In this document: positions 36,201 through 44,270 of the stretch, piece by piece
Layout of the letters: each line of letters starts with the position of its first letter
Position numbering within the stretch: the first letter of the stretch is position 1
From: Guptibacillus hwajinpoensis
GTDB lineage: Bacteria; Bacillota; Bacilli; Bacillales; Guptibacillaceae
Assembly (NCBI RefSeq): GCF_020524165.1
Contig: NZ_JAIVKU010000003.1
Location: forward strand, 390,135-454,134
Direction: 5' to 3'
Length of the DNA stretch: 64,000 nt
The notes under the pieces: model-generated
Database searches by the model: none
Told to the model about the DNA's origin: nothing
The model's input: the letters and a program-made list of their open reading frames with translations, nothing else
Program-made: the position numbers and the translations under genes

Positions 36201-37736
36201 AAATACGTAATGTGGTGAAAAACGTAGATTTTCTTTATCTTCTTCTAGATCGCGTTCGCGAATCATTTCATAGATGGAAGAAAGGAGCTGATCTCGGGTT
36301 TGCTCGTTATAAATAAACCCTTTTGAAAATGATCCAGGCATTTGAAAGTGCGGTAACCATTTCATCCATTCCCATTCCGCATATTCTTCCTCATGAAAAA
36401 TAAAGACAAACCGAACATCGTGATAGCTATGAAAAAAAGCGAGCTGTCCAATAATTTGATGTAGTTCATTTTTTACAACCGCTTCTTTTCCAATAAGACC
36501 AATTGCACCTTGAAATAAGTTTGCGGTAATGGGAAGAGAGTGCAGTTCATTGTAAACTTGCTTCAGATTCTGAGATTCTTCTAAAAGCTCATCCATTTCT
36601 CGTGTCGACATGTCCGCTGAATTAACGGATATGTTATAGCTTGCCGGAACCGTGCCTGTTCCAAGACGAAATTGAAGGAAGTCAGGACTCTCAAGGTTAC
36701 GCTCCCATAAGCGATCGGTAACCTGCTCCGTTAAATATTTCATGTGTTCAAAACTAGGGAAGTGGAACGTCAGCACTTTACGTTGCTTTTGAGCCAATTC
36801 ATGCAGTTCATGTCGTTTATCTTCAAGATATCTTTTATAAATTCGTTTCTTCCGTGCTTTTGATTTTTTTTGATGATTTTTATCTTTGAAATATTGCACA
36901 GTTGACGTAACGAGTGTGGTTGCAAACATCACTACTGAAATAAGAATAAAGATTCCCCTAGGTATAAGAATGGCGACTAACCCCATCACGATCAGCATCA
37001 TTAAAGGTGGAAGGATAATCATCCATAGGCTTCGGTTGTTTCGATCTGACTCCTGAGTAGGAAAGGAAAGGTCGATCTTATCCTCCGGTAATTCATACAT
37101 CATCCTTGGCGTGCGACGATAATTCGGATATTTTTTCTTCATTTCTGAAGAAGGAATCGAAGCCTCTGGGAGAGAGGTTTCGAAGGACACGGAACTAGCT
37201 ATTTCAATCATATCCTCAGCTAATAATGATACTGTCATCATCTCTAAGAAAAGTACATCGCCGACCTGCAAGGTTGACTTACTATGTAAAAGTGAACCAT
37301 TATGATAAGCTATTGTCTTACTTGAAGCGGTAGCTGTCCAATGCTTCCTCCCATGGAAAAGGGTCATGCTATCGTTCTCAGGTAGGTGCTTCATTTGAAC
37401 ATCTGATGAAGCTCTCGAAAGAGTAATTTCTCGTTGGTCACCAACATAATATACGTGTTTCGTTGCTTTAGGTGTAATCATGATGGAAATTTCTTCTTCG
37501 CCTAACTGAAAGGTAGCACGCTCGTTTAGGATGATTGTCATCATCTCTTGATTATCTTTAAGTAACTGGTAGTTTTGTTCATTGTGCCTAATCGAGTAGA
37601 CCTGTTCATCCGCTTGGGAAGAAGGGATGGTAAACGAGTGATTGATACTTGTGCCAATTGTAATCGAGTGGTTTGACTCCCTATCTAGTTCCAGCGTTTG
37701 ATACGTATCACGAAAGAACACCCATATTTGTTCCAT
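33282..37736 (-). CDS. essC: EssC/YukBA, FtsK/SpoIIIE-type ATPase of type VII secretion
   Basis: The motor of the type VIIb system, 1484 residues. N-terminal FHA-like domains cover about 1-190, two membrane helices lie at about 233-280, and three ATPase modules follow, with Walker A-like loops GTTGSGKSEF near 672-681, GSSGFGKTQT near 1001-1010 and the degenerate GQAQKGKTNMM near 1282-1292. Walker B-like stretches VAFLLIDYKGGG and LIFITIDNYD are visible. ATG 37736 follows GGAGGTG. It lies 15 bases after essB and overlaps esaA. It should recognise EsxA-type and LXG substrates through its ATPase domains. Confidence 0.95.
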   Translation of the reverse strand: MEQIWVFFRDTYQTLELDRESNHSITIGTSINHSFTIPSSQADEQVYSIRHNEQNYQLLKDNQEMMTIILNERATFQLGEEEISIMITPKATKHVYYVGDQREITLSRASSDVQMKHLPENDSMTLFHGRKHWTATASSKTIAYHNGSLLHSKSTLQVGDVLFLEMMTVSLLAEDMIEIASSVSFETSLPEASIPSSEMKKKYPNYRRTPRMMYELPEDKIDLSFPTQESDRNNRSLWMIILPPLMMLIVMGLVAILIPRGIFILISVVMFATTLVTSTVQYFKDKNHQKKSKARKKRIYKRYLEDKRHELHELAQKQRKVLTFHFPSFEHMKYLTEQVTDRLWERNLESPDFLQFRLGTGTVPASYNISVNSADMSTREMDELLEESQNLKQVYNELHSLPITANLFQGAIGLIGKEAVVKNELHQIIGQLAFFHSYHDVRFVFIFHEEEYAEWEWMKWLPHFQMPGSFSKGFIYNEQTRDQLLSSIYEMIRERDLEEDKENLRFSPHYVFVVSNHNLISDHVILEYLENEHTHLGLSTIFVAEAKESLSDNIHTLIRYINKNEGDILIQEKKAAEISFELDHHKQNENERFSRMLRTLNHQRGITNSIPDKVSFLQMLNLEDIDELPISTNWVTNQSSKSLAAPVGLKGRQDIVELNLHEKAHGPHGLLAGTTGSGKSEFLQTYILSLAVHYHPHEVAFLLIDYKGGGMAQPFKQIPHLLGTITNIEGSENFSTRALASIKSELKKRQTIFDQYEVSHINDYTVLYKNGIADEPMPHLFLISDEFAELKTEEPEFIKELVSAARIGRSLGVHLILATQKPGGVIDNQIWSNARFRVALKVQNVEDSREILKNGDAASLTVTGRAYLQVGNNEVYDLFQSAYSRATYMEDTSDMEDEVALVTDLGLVPLSELSSSKESKKKKQSEIEVIVDKIVDVQQELGLRRLPSPWLPPLEKRLYRHDFESNKKKVTFALLDEPEKQSQSPYGYELIKDGNVGIFGSSGFGKTQTILTILMSIAAKNTPEEAQFYLLDFGNGGLLSIKNLPHTGDYFLIDEERKLNKLLKFIQEEFTKRKRLFQREEVSSITMYNRLNDKPLPLIFITIDNYDLVKEELMDLDPLFTQFARDGQSLGIYLILSATRLNSVRQALMNNLKTKIVHYLLDNSEAYTVLGRSPFAPEAIPGRAIMKKEKTHFGHIVLPARGEDDYEQLASLKEEVQMLQEKYRGTNKPEAIPMLPNDLTFKTFKTYIQASKPKNLFPIGLHEETVKPVSLSFTQTSHCLVLGQAQKGKTNMMRLLTQQALQQEGNHIAVFDSIDRGLFHLKDEEKTTYLETKEQIEEWIEQVTTEFKSREMNYQESMNSGDTLPEFTRVFLFIDGYGRFSQTIGNLLQDRITALMKNYSHLGLSIIASGSSNELTKGYDPLTVELKQIRQIILLMKKSDQTLVNLPFDRKEPDIKAGFAYYIQSENAQKIQVPLVQIERKVHA

Positions 37737-37751
37737 TCGTTCACCTCCGAT

Positions 37752-39011
37752 CTACTTCTCTTCGTTTTTCTGTTCATCTTGCTTTTTTTCATCTTGTGCG
37801 TCCGCATTATTCGTCTCTTCCTGACTTGCTTTTTCTTGTTCTGCTTCCTGCTGTTTTTTTATTTCGGCTTCATATTCTTCAAATTCTTGCTCTAACTCAT
37901 TGATCATTTGCTGTTTCTTCTCGCTCTCGAGATCTGAATCTGCTTTAACCTGCTCTTTACGCTTCAAGATGCCATACATTAGTAAGTCGCGATCCTCCAA
38001 ATACCGAGCGATTTCTAACGCTTGTTCTGCTTCTCCGCGACCGATATGAATCCAATATTCATAATACTTTGGATCAGATTGGAGAGAGATCGTGTTACGT
38101 ACACTCTCTTTTTGTTCATCCGTTAACGATTCATTAATGATGTAGGAGAGTGCAAGCTGATATTGCGTTACTTTGGGAATGTCATCAATCTCATAAGACT
38201 GAAGCGAGTTTACCACTTCACTATATTCATTTGTTAAAAAATTCTCCTGTGCCTGAACGATATTCTCCTGCTTTGGTTGAAGAAGAAATAACGAGTAAAG
38301 GGAGTAAAGTAAAGCTGGTAATAAGCAAATAGATACACCTAAAAGAACGTACCGACTTGTTTTCCATTTCTTTTTCTTCACTTTAATAAATTCAGATTCT
38401 TTCATATGTAAGTGTTCAATTTGTGATTGAATGATTGGCTGAAGCTCATGAAGGGTTTTGGCTTGAAGCACTTGTTTTAGTTCGATTGATAGTGTAAGCG
38501 TGTCAGAATAATAAAGATATTGTTCAAATGATTGCGCTGGATTCATCATTGCGGCAACAGTCGCCCGGGTTTCTTGAAGAACGCGTTCGGGATCTGCTTC
38601 ATATGGCGGAAGGCTTTCTTTTACACCGTAATGAAGAAAATATGGCGTTAATCCTTGATCCAGCACCAGATTATCTGGACAAACCATTAAGTTCAAACGC
38701 GTATAGCGATGATCCTTCACTTTTTGGACTAGTTGGTACGCACTTGCAAGACGATGACTCTCACTCATTTCCTTCAATCGGTTTGGAAGCGTAGAAATTG
38801 AAGGCGATAGCTTATGCCGGATGCTTACTTCATCCTCATTCATATCGATTGTTTTGGGAATTCCGCTATCAATTTCACTTAGGAAATGTATTTCTGTTAA
38901 TTCATCAAACTTAATTTTCTCTTTCTGAAAAAGAAAAGTGATCGCTTCTTTTTTATGTATGATTTTTGCATCTATTTGGCTTTCAAGATAAGGTTCCACT
39001 TGAGTTGACAT
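37752..39011 (-). CDS. essB: EssB/YukC, pseudokinase-like type VII secretion component
   Basis: A single-pass membrane subunit of the type VIIb machine, 419 residues. I start it at ATG 39011 with AAGGAG 9 bases upstream; the longer frame from TTG 39029 would cover that ribosome site. The cytoplasmic part (about 1-210) is the pseudokinase fold, one helix lies at about 218-245 (YVLLGVSICLLPALLYSLYS), and a helical extracellular part ends in a Glu/Lys/Gln-rich tail (about 355-419). The ribosome site overlaps the yukD stop, so the two are probably translated together. Confidence 0.92.
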   Translation of the reverse strand: MSTQVEPYLESQIDAKIIHKKEAITFLFQKEKIKFDELTEIHFLSEIDSGIPKTIDMNEDEVSIRHKLSPSISTLPNRLKEMSESHRLASAYQLVQKVKDHRYTRLNLMVCPDNLVLDQGLTPYFLHYGVKESLPPYEADPERVLQETRATVAAMMNPAQSFEQYLYYSDTLTLSIELKQVLQAKTLHELQPIIQSQIEHLHMKESEFIKVKKKKWKTSRYVLLGVSICLLPALLYSLYSLFLLQPKQENIVQAQENFLTNEYSEVVNSLQSYEIDDIPKVTQYQLALSYIINESLTDEQKESVRNTISLQSDPKYYEYWIHIGRGEAEQALEIARYLEDRDLLMYGILKRKEQVKADSDLESEKKQQMINELEQEFEEYEAEIKKQQEAEQEKASQEETNNADAQDEKKQDEQKNEEK

Positions 39012-39025
39012 GGCAGTGATCTCCT

Positions 39026-39268
39026 TCAAAGTATTTCAATACGATCTCCTGTCATAATCCCAGCATCAATCAAACGTTCATTAGCGGCTACAACTTTTTG
39101 CTTATTCACCAGGCGAATCCATTGAGACTGATTAGGAGGAGTATCGATTTGTTCTGTTTGGCATACGATTTCTATAAGCTTCTTCACTGAATGGTAGTTT
39201 GATAGCCTGAGATCAAGAAAGCGACCTTGTTTGTAATGATGAAGATCGACAGTTACTTCAATGTACAT
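39026..39268 (-). CDS. yukD: YukD/EsaB, ubiquitin-like type VII secretion protein
   Basis: An 80-residue cytosolic ubiquitin-fold protein, the usual length for YukD. The start is ATG 39268 (GAGGTG 6 bases upstream), giving an N-terminus MYIEVTVDLHHYKQG that aligns with B. subtilis YukD as remembered; GTG 39277 would add three residues. The C-terminal GIMTGDRIEIL is typical. It lacks the ubiquitin di-Gly tail. It lies between esxA and essB in the operon. Confidence 0.93.
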   Translation of the reverse strand: MYIEVTVDLHHYKQGRFLDLRLSNYHSVKKLIEIVCQTEQIDTPPNQSQWIRLVNKQKVVAANERLIDAGIMTGDRIEIL

Positions 39269-39288
39269 GTTGTTCACCTCATAAGGAA

Positions 39289-39306
39289 GGAGCGCCTAAG
39301 CGCTCC
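39289..39306 (-). terminator. Attenuator-like hairpin between esxA and yukD
   Basis: GGAGCGC (39289-39295) pairs with GCGCTCC (39300-39306) around a 4-base loop. On the minus strand only a weak TTCCTTAT run follows, so partial read-through is likely. This would make EsxA far more abundant than the machine subunits. Confidence 0.6.
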
Positions 39307-39324
39307 CGATCAATTCATTATCGC

Positions 39325-39618
39325 TTATCCGCGAATTTGGTTAGCAATTTGTGCATCAGCATCTTCAAGAGATTTAGCCGTGCTTGCTAGTTGTGTAGAA
39401 ATGTCAGAAAGGAGACGCTGCATGTCCACGAAAGATGGACGTAGAGATTGATATTGGTCGCTAAAAGCCTGACTTGCTGCACCTTCCCACATACCTTCTA
39501 ACTCGGCAATCATTTTGTCCAAATTCCCGATTTGTTCCTCTACTTTACTTTCTTCTGTTTGATAACGTTGAGACATCGTAATAAGTTCTTCTGGTGTTAC
39601 GCGAATTTGACCTGCCAT
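39325..39618 (-). CDS. esxA: EsxA/YukE, WXG100 secreted protein
   Basis: The 97-residue WXG100 substrate and structural partner of type VII secretion. It is an antiparallel helical hairpin with the WEG turn in LEGMWEGAASQAF (Trp near residue 44) and the conserved C-terminal tail LEDADAQIANQIRG. The N-terminus MAGQIRVTPEELITM is nearly that of B. subtilis YukE. ATG 39618 follows AGGAGTG. It heads the operon and is separated from yukD by a hairpin. Confidence 0.97.
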   Translation of the reverse strand: MAGQIRVTPEELITMSQRYQTEESKVEEQIGNLDKMIAELEGMWEGAASQAFSDQYQSLRPSFVDMQRLLSDISTQLASTAKSLEDADAQIANQIRG

Positions 39619-40041
39619 TCATAATCACTCCTCTTAAATTAGTAATGCGTGCATTAATCCTATAAATATGCATGAGTCTTTCCTATATATAATTAGCATA
39701 ATTTGTAATAACTTGATAGGTTTAATGCACCAATTGTCAAAAAATGATACTTATATACTATGACATAATACCCCTTAATTCCCAATAAATAAACATAAAA
39801 AATGTAAAATATGGATTGATGATATAAGATATGGAAATTTAGGGTGTCATTCCTATGAAGTATGAGATGGATATGTTGTATAAACTTAAGCGTTATGAGT
39901 TTAGCGAGTTTTGTGTAGACGAACTGCTCGTTAAATTAATCTAGCGCCAACTATCTTTTCTAGAAAGCTCGATCCTAATAGATGCTATAGCAACTAAAAA
40001 GTGTTATTCTTACAATAGTAATAGAAAAGGAGTGGAGATAC
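39619..40041. promoter_or_regulatory. Divergent region upstream of esxA and the pirin gene
   Basis: This 423-base AT-rich gap holds a possible minus-strand promoter for esxA, TTGACA (39735-39740 on the complement), a 16-base spacer and TATCAA (39713-39718). Near the other end lies the TGCTATAGCAACTAAA element (39983-39998) listed separately. A 29-codon frame at 39855-39944 was not accepted as a gene. Confidence 0.5.
39983..39998. promoter_or_regulatory. Putative MarR operator upstream of pirin gene
   Basis: TGCTATAGCAACTAAA contains the half-site TAGTTGCTA in reverse. The same motif occurs before azoR and twice before marR, so shared control by the MarR protein at 41663-42097 is inferred. 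Confidence 0.55.
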
Positions 40042-40914
40042 TTGACTTCATCAAATCAACTCTTTCAAAGAAGCGTGAAAGATCATTGGTATGTGTCATA
40101 TGAAGAAGGTCAATTCCCTGCTGTTCAGAAAGGTTGGGTACTGCCTCCGGATCGGTCAGCTGATTTTGACCCGTTTATTCTGATGGCAGAGGATTGGTTT
40201 AAAAGAGGAACTTTTTCTGACCATCCTCATCGCGGCTTTCAAACGATTACGTATGTCATTGATGGGAGATTAGAGCATATTGATAATGGCGGGGCTAGAG
40301 AAATTCTTGAGCCTGGTGATGTTCAGTATATGAATGCTGGAGGTGGAGCAAGGCATGCAGAAGAAGGCGTAGAGGATGATATAGCTCACACGCTTCAGCT
40401 GTGGCTGAATTTACCTAAGGATTTAAAAACTTCAGAATCAAGTTATCAGAATGTGTATGGGGAAAATGCACCATTAGTGAATGTTGATGGGGGAACCATA
40501 AGGGTTTATTCAGGCAATCAGTTGGGGGAAGAAGGACCGCTTCGCTCATTAGTCCCAATTACGTTAGCAGAGATTACCCTTGAAGAAGGCGTTTCTTACA
40601 CGCATCATCTTCCTGAAGATCATAATGCTTTTCTTTACATTCTATCGGGTGAAGTGGATTTAGGAGTAGAGAAAGTGAATCTTAAAAAACATGGTGTTGC
40701 CACGTTAACTTATGAAGAAGAAGGAAATGCAAATCAATCAAGTCAACTGATGATTACTTCAAAAAGCCGACGTACTAGGATTTTAGTCTATTCTGGTGCT
40801 CCACTTAAAGAAGATATTGTTCAATATGGACCATTTGTTATGAATTCAATGGAAGAGATAAAAGAGGCATACCGTGATTTTCATAATGGGAAGTTTGGAC
40901 CTCCTGCTGTTTAA
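40042..40914 (+). CDS. Pirin-family bicupin protein
   Basis: A 290-residue cupin-type protein. TTG 40042 is the start, with AAAGGAG 9 bases upstream. The pirin signature is visible: FDPFILMAEDWF, SDHPHRGFQTITYVIDG (metal ligands His61 and His63), ILEPGDVQYMNAGGGARHAEEG, and a second cupin half from about residue 150. Bacterial pirins include quercetinases and redox-sensing proteins; the activity here is unknown. Its upstream motif is shared with the azoreductase and MarR genes, which suggests a response to quinone-like compounds. Confidence 0.92.
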   Translation: MTSSNQLFQRSVKDHWYVSYEEGQFPAVQKGWVLPPDRSADFDPFILMAEDWFKRGTFSDHPHRGFQTITYVIDGRLEHIDNGGAREILEPGDVQYMNAGGGARHAEEGVEDDIAHTLQLWLNLPKDLKTSESSYQNVYGENAPLVNVDGGTIRVYSGNQLGEEGPLRSLVPITLAEITLEEGVSYTHHLPEDHNAFLYILSGEVDLGVEKVNLKKHGVATLTYEEEGNANQSSQLMITSKSRRTRILVYSGAPLKEDIVQYGPFVMNSMEEIKEAYRDFHNGKFGPPAV

Positions 40915-40927
40915 TCGGATTTAATAG

Positions 40928-40966
40928 AGAAGCCCCCTACCGAGAGAAACGATAGGGGGCTTTTCT
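40928..40966. terminator. Bidirectional terminator between pirin and azoR
   Basis: AGAAGCCCCCTA (40928-40939) pairs with TAGGGGGCTTTTCT (about 40953-40966). It lies between the two convergent stops. Confidence 0.8.
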
Positions 40967-40977
40967 AATAGGAAAGA

Positions 40978-41604
40978 TTAAAAGCCAACTGCTAGTGATG
41001 TTGCTTTATTAAGACCATCTTCAATAATTTCCTCAGCGCGCTCAGGGTATTGGTTATGCCCTTCTATAATGATACTTGTTGTATCCTCAATGCCCCAGAA
41101 ATTCATAAGCGTTTTAACATAATTAACGGCCATTTCAGAAGCCTGAGCAGGACCTTCGGAATACACGCCCCCTCTGGCATTTAATAGGGCAACTTTTTTC
41201 TCAGGCAATAATCCAACTGGACCTTCAGCGGTGTAACGGAACGTTTTACCTGCCTGACCCAAATAGTCAAAATACGTATGCAGAACAGCTGGAATTGTAA
41301 AATTCCATAGTGGAAATGCAATGACAATCTTGTCTGCTTCGAGGAATTGATTTAAATAATGGTTTACTTGTTCAGTTGCAACAATTTCCTCTTCCGTTAA
41401 CTCTAGTTGTTTAGAGAACTTGAACATCCCATTAATTTGATTGGTATTATAATAAGGAAGATTTTCTTTAAATAGATCAAGTTCTGTAACCGTATCGTTA
41501 GGATGAGCTTTCTGGTAGCTTTCTAAAAACGTATGATAAAGCTTTACACTCACCGATTGATCAATCGGACGTGAATTCGCTTTGATGAATAAAACATTAG
41601 CCAT
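40978..41604 (-). CDS. azoR: FMN-dependent NADH-azoreductase / quinone reductase
   Basis: A 208-residue flavodoxin-fold enzyme reducing quinones and azo compounds with NADH. Motifs are the FMN-binding N-terminus VLFIKANSRPIDQSVSVKLY, FPLWNFTIPAVLHTYFDYLGQAGKTFRY at about 95-122, and LLNARGGVYSEG. ATG 41604 follows GGAGG by 8 bases. It is downstream of marR on the same strand with an operator-like palindrome in the 58-base gap. The context matches the MarR-controlled quinone/aldehyde response of Bacillus (MhqR, YodB type). Confidence 0.92.
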   Translation of the reverse strand: MANVLFIKANSRPIDQSVSVKLYHTFLESYQKAHPNDTVTELDLFKENLPYYNTNQINGMFKFSKQLELTEEEIVATEQVNHYLNQFLEADKIVIAFPLWNFTIPAVLHTYFDYLGQAGKTFRYTAEGPVGLLPEKKVALLNARGGVYSEGPAQASEMAVNYVKTLMNFWGIEDTTSIIIEGHNQYPERAEEIIEDGLNKATSLAVGF

Positions 41605-41626
41605 AATATAAAACCTCCATCATTTT

Positions 41627-41640
41627 GTTGTTATAGCAAC
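41627..41640. promoter_or_regulatory. Putative MarR operator upstream of azoR
   Basis: GTTGTTATAGCAAC is a near-perfect palindrome 22 bases before the azoR start and contains the same GTTGCTAT/ATAGCAAC half-sites as the pirin and marR upstream regions. Confidence 0.6.
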
Positions 41641-41662
41641 TATTAGACGAGAAACATCCAGT

Positions 41663-42097
41663 TTATCTGGAGTTTTGTACATTCTCATTAATTTTAGAAA
41701 GAATCCTTTCAAATTCTCGGAGCTCATCTTTGGAAAGGCCTTTGCATACAATCTTATCGAACTCCTCTGAAATAGGAAGGACCTTTTCTCCGAGCTCTTT
41801 ACCAGCGGAAGTAAGGTAAAGTTGTAGAGAACGACGATCGTTGGAAGGAGTAATCCGTTTTATAAATCCCTTTTTCTCAAGATTTGTTGCCATTCTTGCG
41901 ATATTTGTTTTATCCTTACCAAGTTTTTGAGCTAGTTGATTCTGAGTTAATCCGTCTTTTTCCCAGAGAAGCAGCATAATTAAATTTTGCTCAGGTGCCA
42001 GGTTAAATCCTTCTAGCTTTTGTTTAATAAAGCTAGTTAGGTTGAGATCCGTTTTATGAATTTGAATACTAATATATTCTTGAAATGATAACTTCAC
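41663..42097 (-). CDS. MarR-family transcriptional regulator
   Basis: A 144-residue winged-helix regulator. GTG 42097 is the start with AGGGAG 9 bases upstream. The winged helix is clear at about residues 45-100 (LTQNQLAQKLGKDKTNIARM, KGFIKRITPSNDRRSLQLYLT). Cys126 is the only Cys and could be a thiol sensor, as in some MarR-type electrophile sensors. It is followed by azoR, and its own upstream region carries two copies of the shared TAGTTGCT motif, so autoregulation is inferred. Confidence 0.9.
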   Translation of the reverse strand: MKLSFQEYISIQIHKTDLNLTSFIKQKLEGFNLAPEQNLIMLLLWEKDGLTQNQLAQKLGKDKTNIARMATNLEKKGFIKRITPSNDRRSLQLYLTSAGKELGEKVLPISEEFDKIVCKGLSKDELREFERILSKINENVQNSR

Positions 42098-42114
42098 TTG
42101 AGAACTCTCCCTTT

Positions 42115-42163
42115 TAGTTGCTACACATACTATTTACTTGATTAAGTATAAAAATAGTTGCTG
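42115..42163. promoter_or_regulatory. Two putative MarR half-sites upstream of marR
   Basis: TAGTTGCTA (42115-42123) and TAGTTGCTG (42155-42163) are direct copies 40 bases apart, about four helical turns. Confidence 0.5.
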
Positions 42164-42343
42164 AAAAAGTCAATGGATGAAATGAAACGAGCTTATTTCA
42201 TTTACAACAAGTTAACGTTGTTATAAAAACTCACAATATTTGAAAATATTGGTGAAAGTTTGTTACATAATTTAACAAATCAGTTGAAGGGATTAATGTA
42301 ATGCTTTAACGTATGACGTAATTCAATGATTTGGAGGAATCAT

Positions 42344-43894
42344 ATGTTATCATCCAGTGTTGGTTATTTGTTGCTTTTAGTATTTGGAGTGTTTTTTACA
42401 GGTATTACGTTTTTCATGCAGCGAAAGCGAAAACAGGCCATGACGGCGGAGCAGTATAGTACAGCTGGTCGTAGCGTAGGAGTCGGGTTAACAAGCGCCT
42501 CCATTATTGCAGCTTGGACGTGGGCAGCGACTTTAATGATGTCTTCTTCCACAGGATATCAGTATGGGATTAGCGGACCTTATTGGTATGCTGCCGGTGC
42601 GTGTATTCAAGTGCTATTGTTTGCGATTGTCGCCATTCAATTAAAGCGAAGGGCGCCAAACGCACATACGTTTCTAGAATTTATTGGTCAGCGTTTTGAT
42701 AAGAAAAACCACCGACTCATTATGGTCTTTGCTCTTATGACCAACATTCTCGTAACAGCAATGGTAATCCTTGGTGGCGCGATTGCGCTCAATTCCCTGA
42801 CAGGTATGAATTTGTTTGTTGCAGCATTCCTGATTCCCCTTACTTTCACGATTTACACCATGATAGGCGGTTTGAAAGCTTCCTTTGTGGCTGATTACTT
42901 TAACACGGTAATGATTTTTCTCATTCTCACCATTTTCGCAGTAGCGATCTACGTGAAATTTGGAACCACCCCCATCTATGAAGGACTTCAAGATCTTCCA
43001 TCTTCCACATCTATGCTCACCATGGCATCTATTCCAGGACTCTTTTTCGGTATGATTAATATAATAGGTAACTTCGGTGCTGTCTTCGTTGACCAGGCAT
43101 ACTGGCAGCGAGCCATTGCTAGTAAAGATACTGCCACTTCACGAGCATACATCTATGGTGGGATTGCCTGGTTCTCGATTCCTTTTGCAATTGCCACTTT
43201 TCTAGGGGTAAGTGCAGCTGGTCTCGGTGTGCCCATTAGTACACCAGACTCCGTTGCGCCTGAGATGGCTTCCTATCTTCTTGGTAGTGTAGGGTCCATT
43301 CTTTTTCTCGCAATGCTCTTTATGGCTGTCATGTCGACTGGAGCAGCAGAGTTGACGGCGATTACGAATATCATCGTAACAGACATTTACCGTCATTCGA
43401 TTAATCCAAAAGCTAGCAGTCAAAAATTACTTAACGTATCCCGAAAAGTAACATTAAGCTTTGGACTAATGATGGGGCTACTGTCTATTCTCCTTTTCTA
43501 CGTTGGAATTAGTTTAGGATTTGTGTACATGGCAATGGGTATTTTTGTAAGTGGTGCAGTTATTCCAGTTACACTAGGTTTACTCTGGAAAAAAGCGACC
43601 AATGAAGGGACATTTTATGGAGCATTGTCTGGTTTTATCCTTGGTGTGACAGCCTGGGTTACGTCTGCCTATGTTATGTTCGGGGAAGTGAGTGTTGATT
43701 CGCTAGGACAACTTGAATCAATGTTTTTCGGAAACATTACTGTCTTTATTGTAAGTGGTGTTATTGCCGTCGGGCACGGGCTAATGGCCAATGAAGAATT
43801 TGACTTTGATTCATTGAAAGATAAATTCAAAAGCTTTGATGATGAAGAGCTCGAAAGGGAGGAGGAGATTCAACTTGAACGAACAGCTCGATAA
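42344..43894 (+). CDS. Sodium:solute symporter family protein
   Basis: A 516-residue transporter with about 13 hydrophobic helices. I start at ATG 42344, 6 bases behind GGAGG, not at ATG 42326 which would read through the ribosome site. The SSS family features are visible: AEQYSTAGRSVGVGLTSASI, TWAATLMMSSSTGYQYG and FAVMSTGAAELTAITNIIVTDIY-like text near residues 330-355. It is nearest to the urea-transporter-like branch as I recall it, but the substrate is not determined. A small membrane gene overlaps its 3' end. Confidence 0.87.
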   Translation: MLSSSVGYLLLLVFGVFFTGITFFMQRKRKQAMTAEQYSTAGRSVGVGLTSASIIAAWTWAATLMMSSSTGYQYGISGPYWYAAGACIQVLLFAIVAIQLKRRAPNAHTFLEFIGQRFDKKNHRLIMVFALMTNILVTAMVILGGAIALNSLTGMNLFVAAFLIPLTFTIYTMIGGLKASFVADYFNTVMIFLILTIFAVAIYVKFGTTPIYEGLQDLPSSTSMLTMASIPGLFFGMINIIGNFGAVFVDQAYWQRAIASKDTATSRAYIYGGIAWFSIPFAIATFLGVSAAGLGVPISTPDSVAPEMASYLLGSVGSILFLAMLFMAVMSTGAAELTAITNIIVTDIYRHSINPKASSQKLLNVSRKVTLSFGLMMGLLSILLFYVGISLGFVYMAMGIFVSGAVIPVTLGLLWKKATNEGTFYGALSGFILGVTAWVTSAYVMFGEVSVDSLGQLESMFFGNITVFIVSGVIAVGHGLMANEEFDFDSLKDKFKSFDDEELEREEEIQLERTAR

Positions 43895-44105
43895 GGATGC
43901 GAAACTTTGTGTCAGATGGGCTATAGGATTAACCACTCTTTTCATTATTATTTTTCCAGGCGTCATGTTTATCACTGGCTATCAATATAGCTTGAGCTTT
44001 TTTAAAGGATGGACGTATCTCTCCCTAGGTTGGCTAATTATCGCAGGACTGTTTATTGCGATTCGCCCTATTCTAGAAATGATCAATGGAGGGGATGAGT
44101 CTTAA
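43875..44105 (+). CDS. Small two-helix membrane partner of the symporter
   Basis: A 76-residue protein with two hydrophobic helices (about 12-36 and 47-66). TTG 43875 is 7 bases behind GGAGGAG and the gene overlaps the symporter by 20 bases, so translational coupling is likely. Small subunits accompany some sodium:solute symporters (for example DUF4212-type pairs); this one is not assigned to a family with confidence. Confidence 0.65.
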   Translation: MNEQLDKDAKLCVRWAIGLTTLFIIIFPGVMFITGYQYSLSFFKGWTYLSLGWLIIAGLFIAIRPILEMINGGDES

Positions 44106-44270
44106 AGTCCTTTTGAATATATGAAGGGTTTGAATAGATGTGTTTATAGATAGTGTTCACTCAATTGTTGGGTGAATGCTTTTTCTTTTCTAGAAAGTAA
44201 ACTCACTCTCCTGCTTACCAATATAAGGTATAATGATAGGGGGAAATATAGATGATGGGGAGGGCATCGA

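Noticed and set aside
39012..39029. Longer essB start at TTG 39029
   Set aside because: The extension reads through the AAGGAG ribosome site (KEITA) that serves ATG 39011.
39855..39944. A 29-codon plus-strand frame starting MKYEMDMLYKLKRYEF, with AGGGTG 8 bases upstream
   Set aside because: It is very short, has no recognisable similarity and no promoter or terminator of its own. A chance frame in AT-rich DNA is equally likely.
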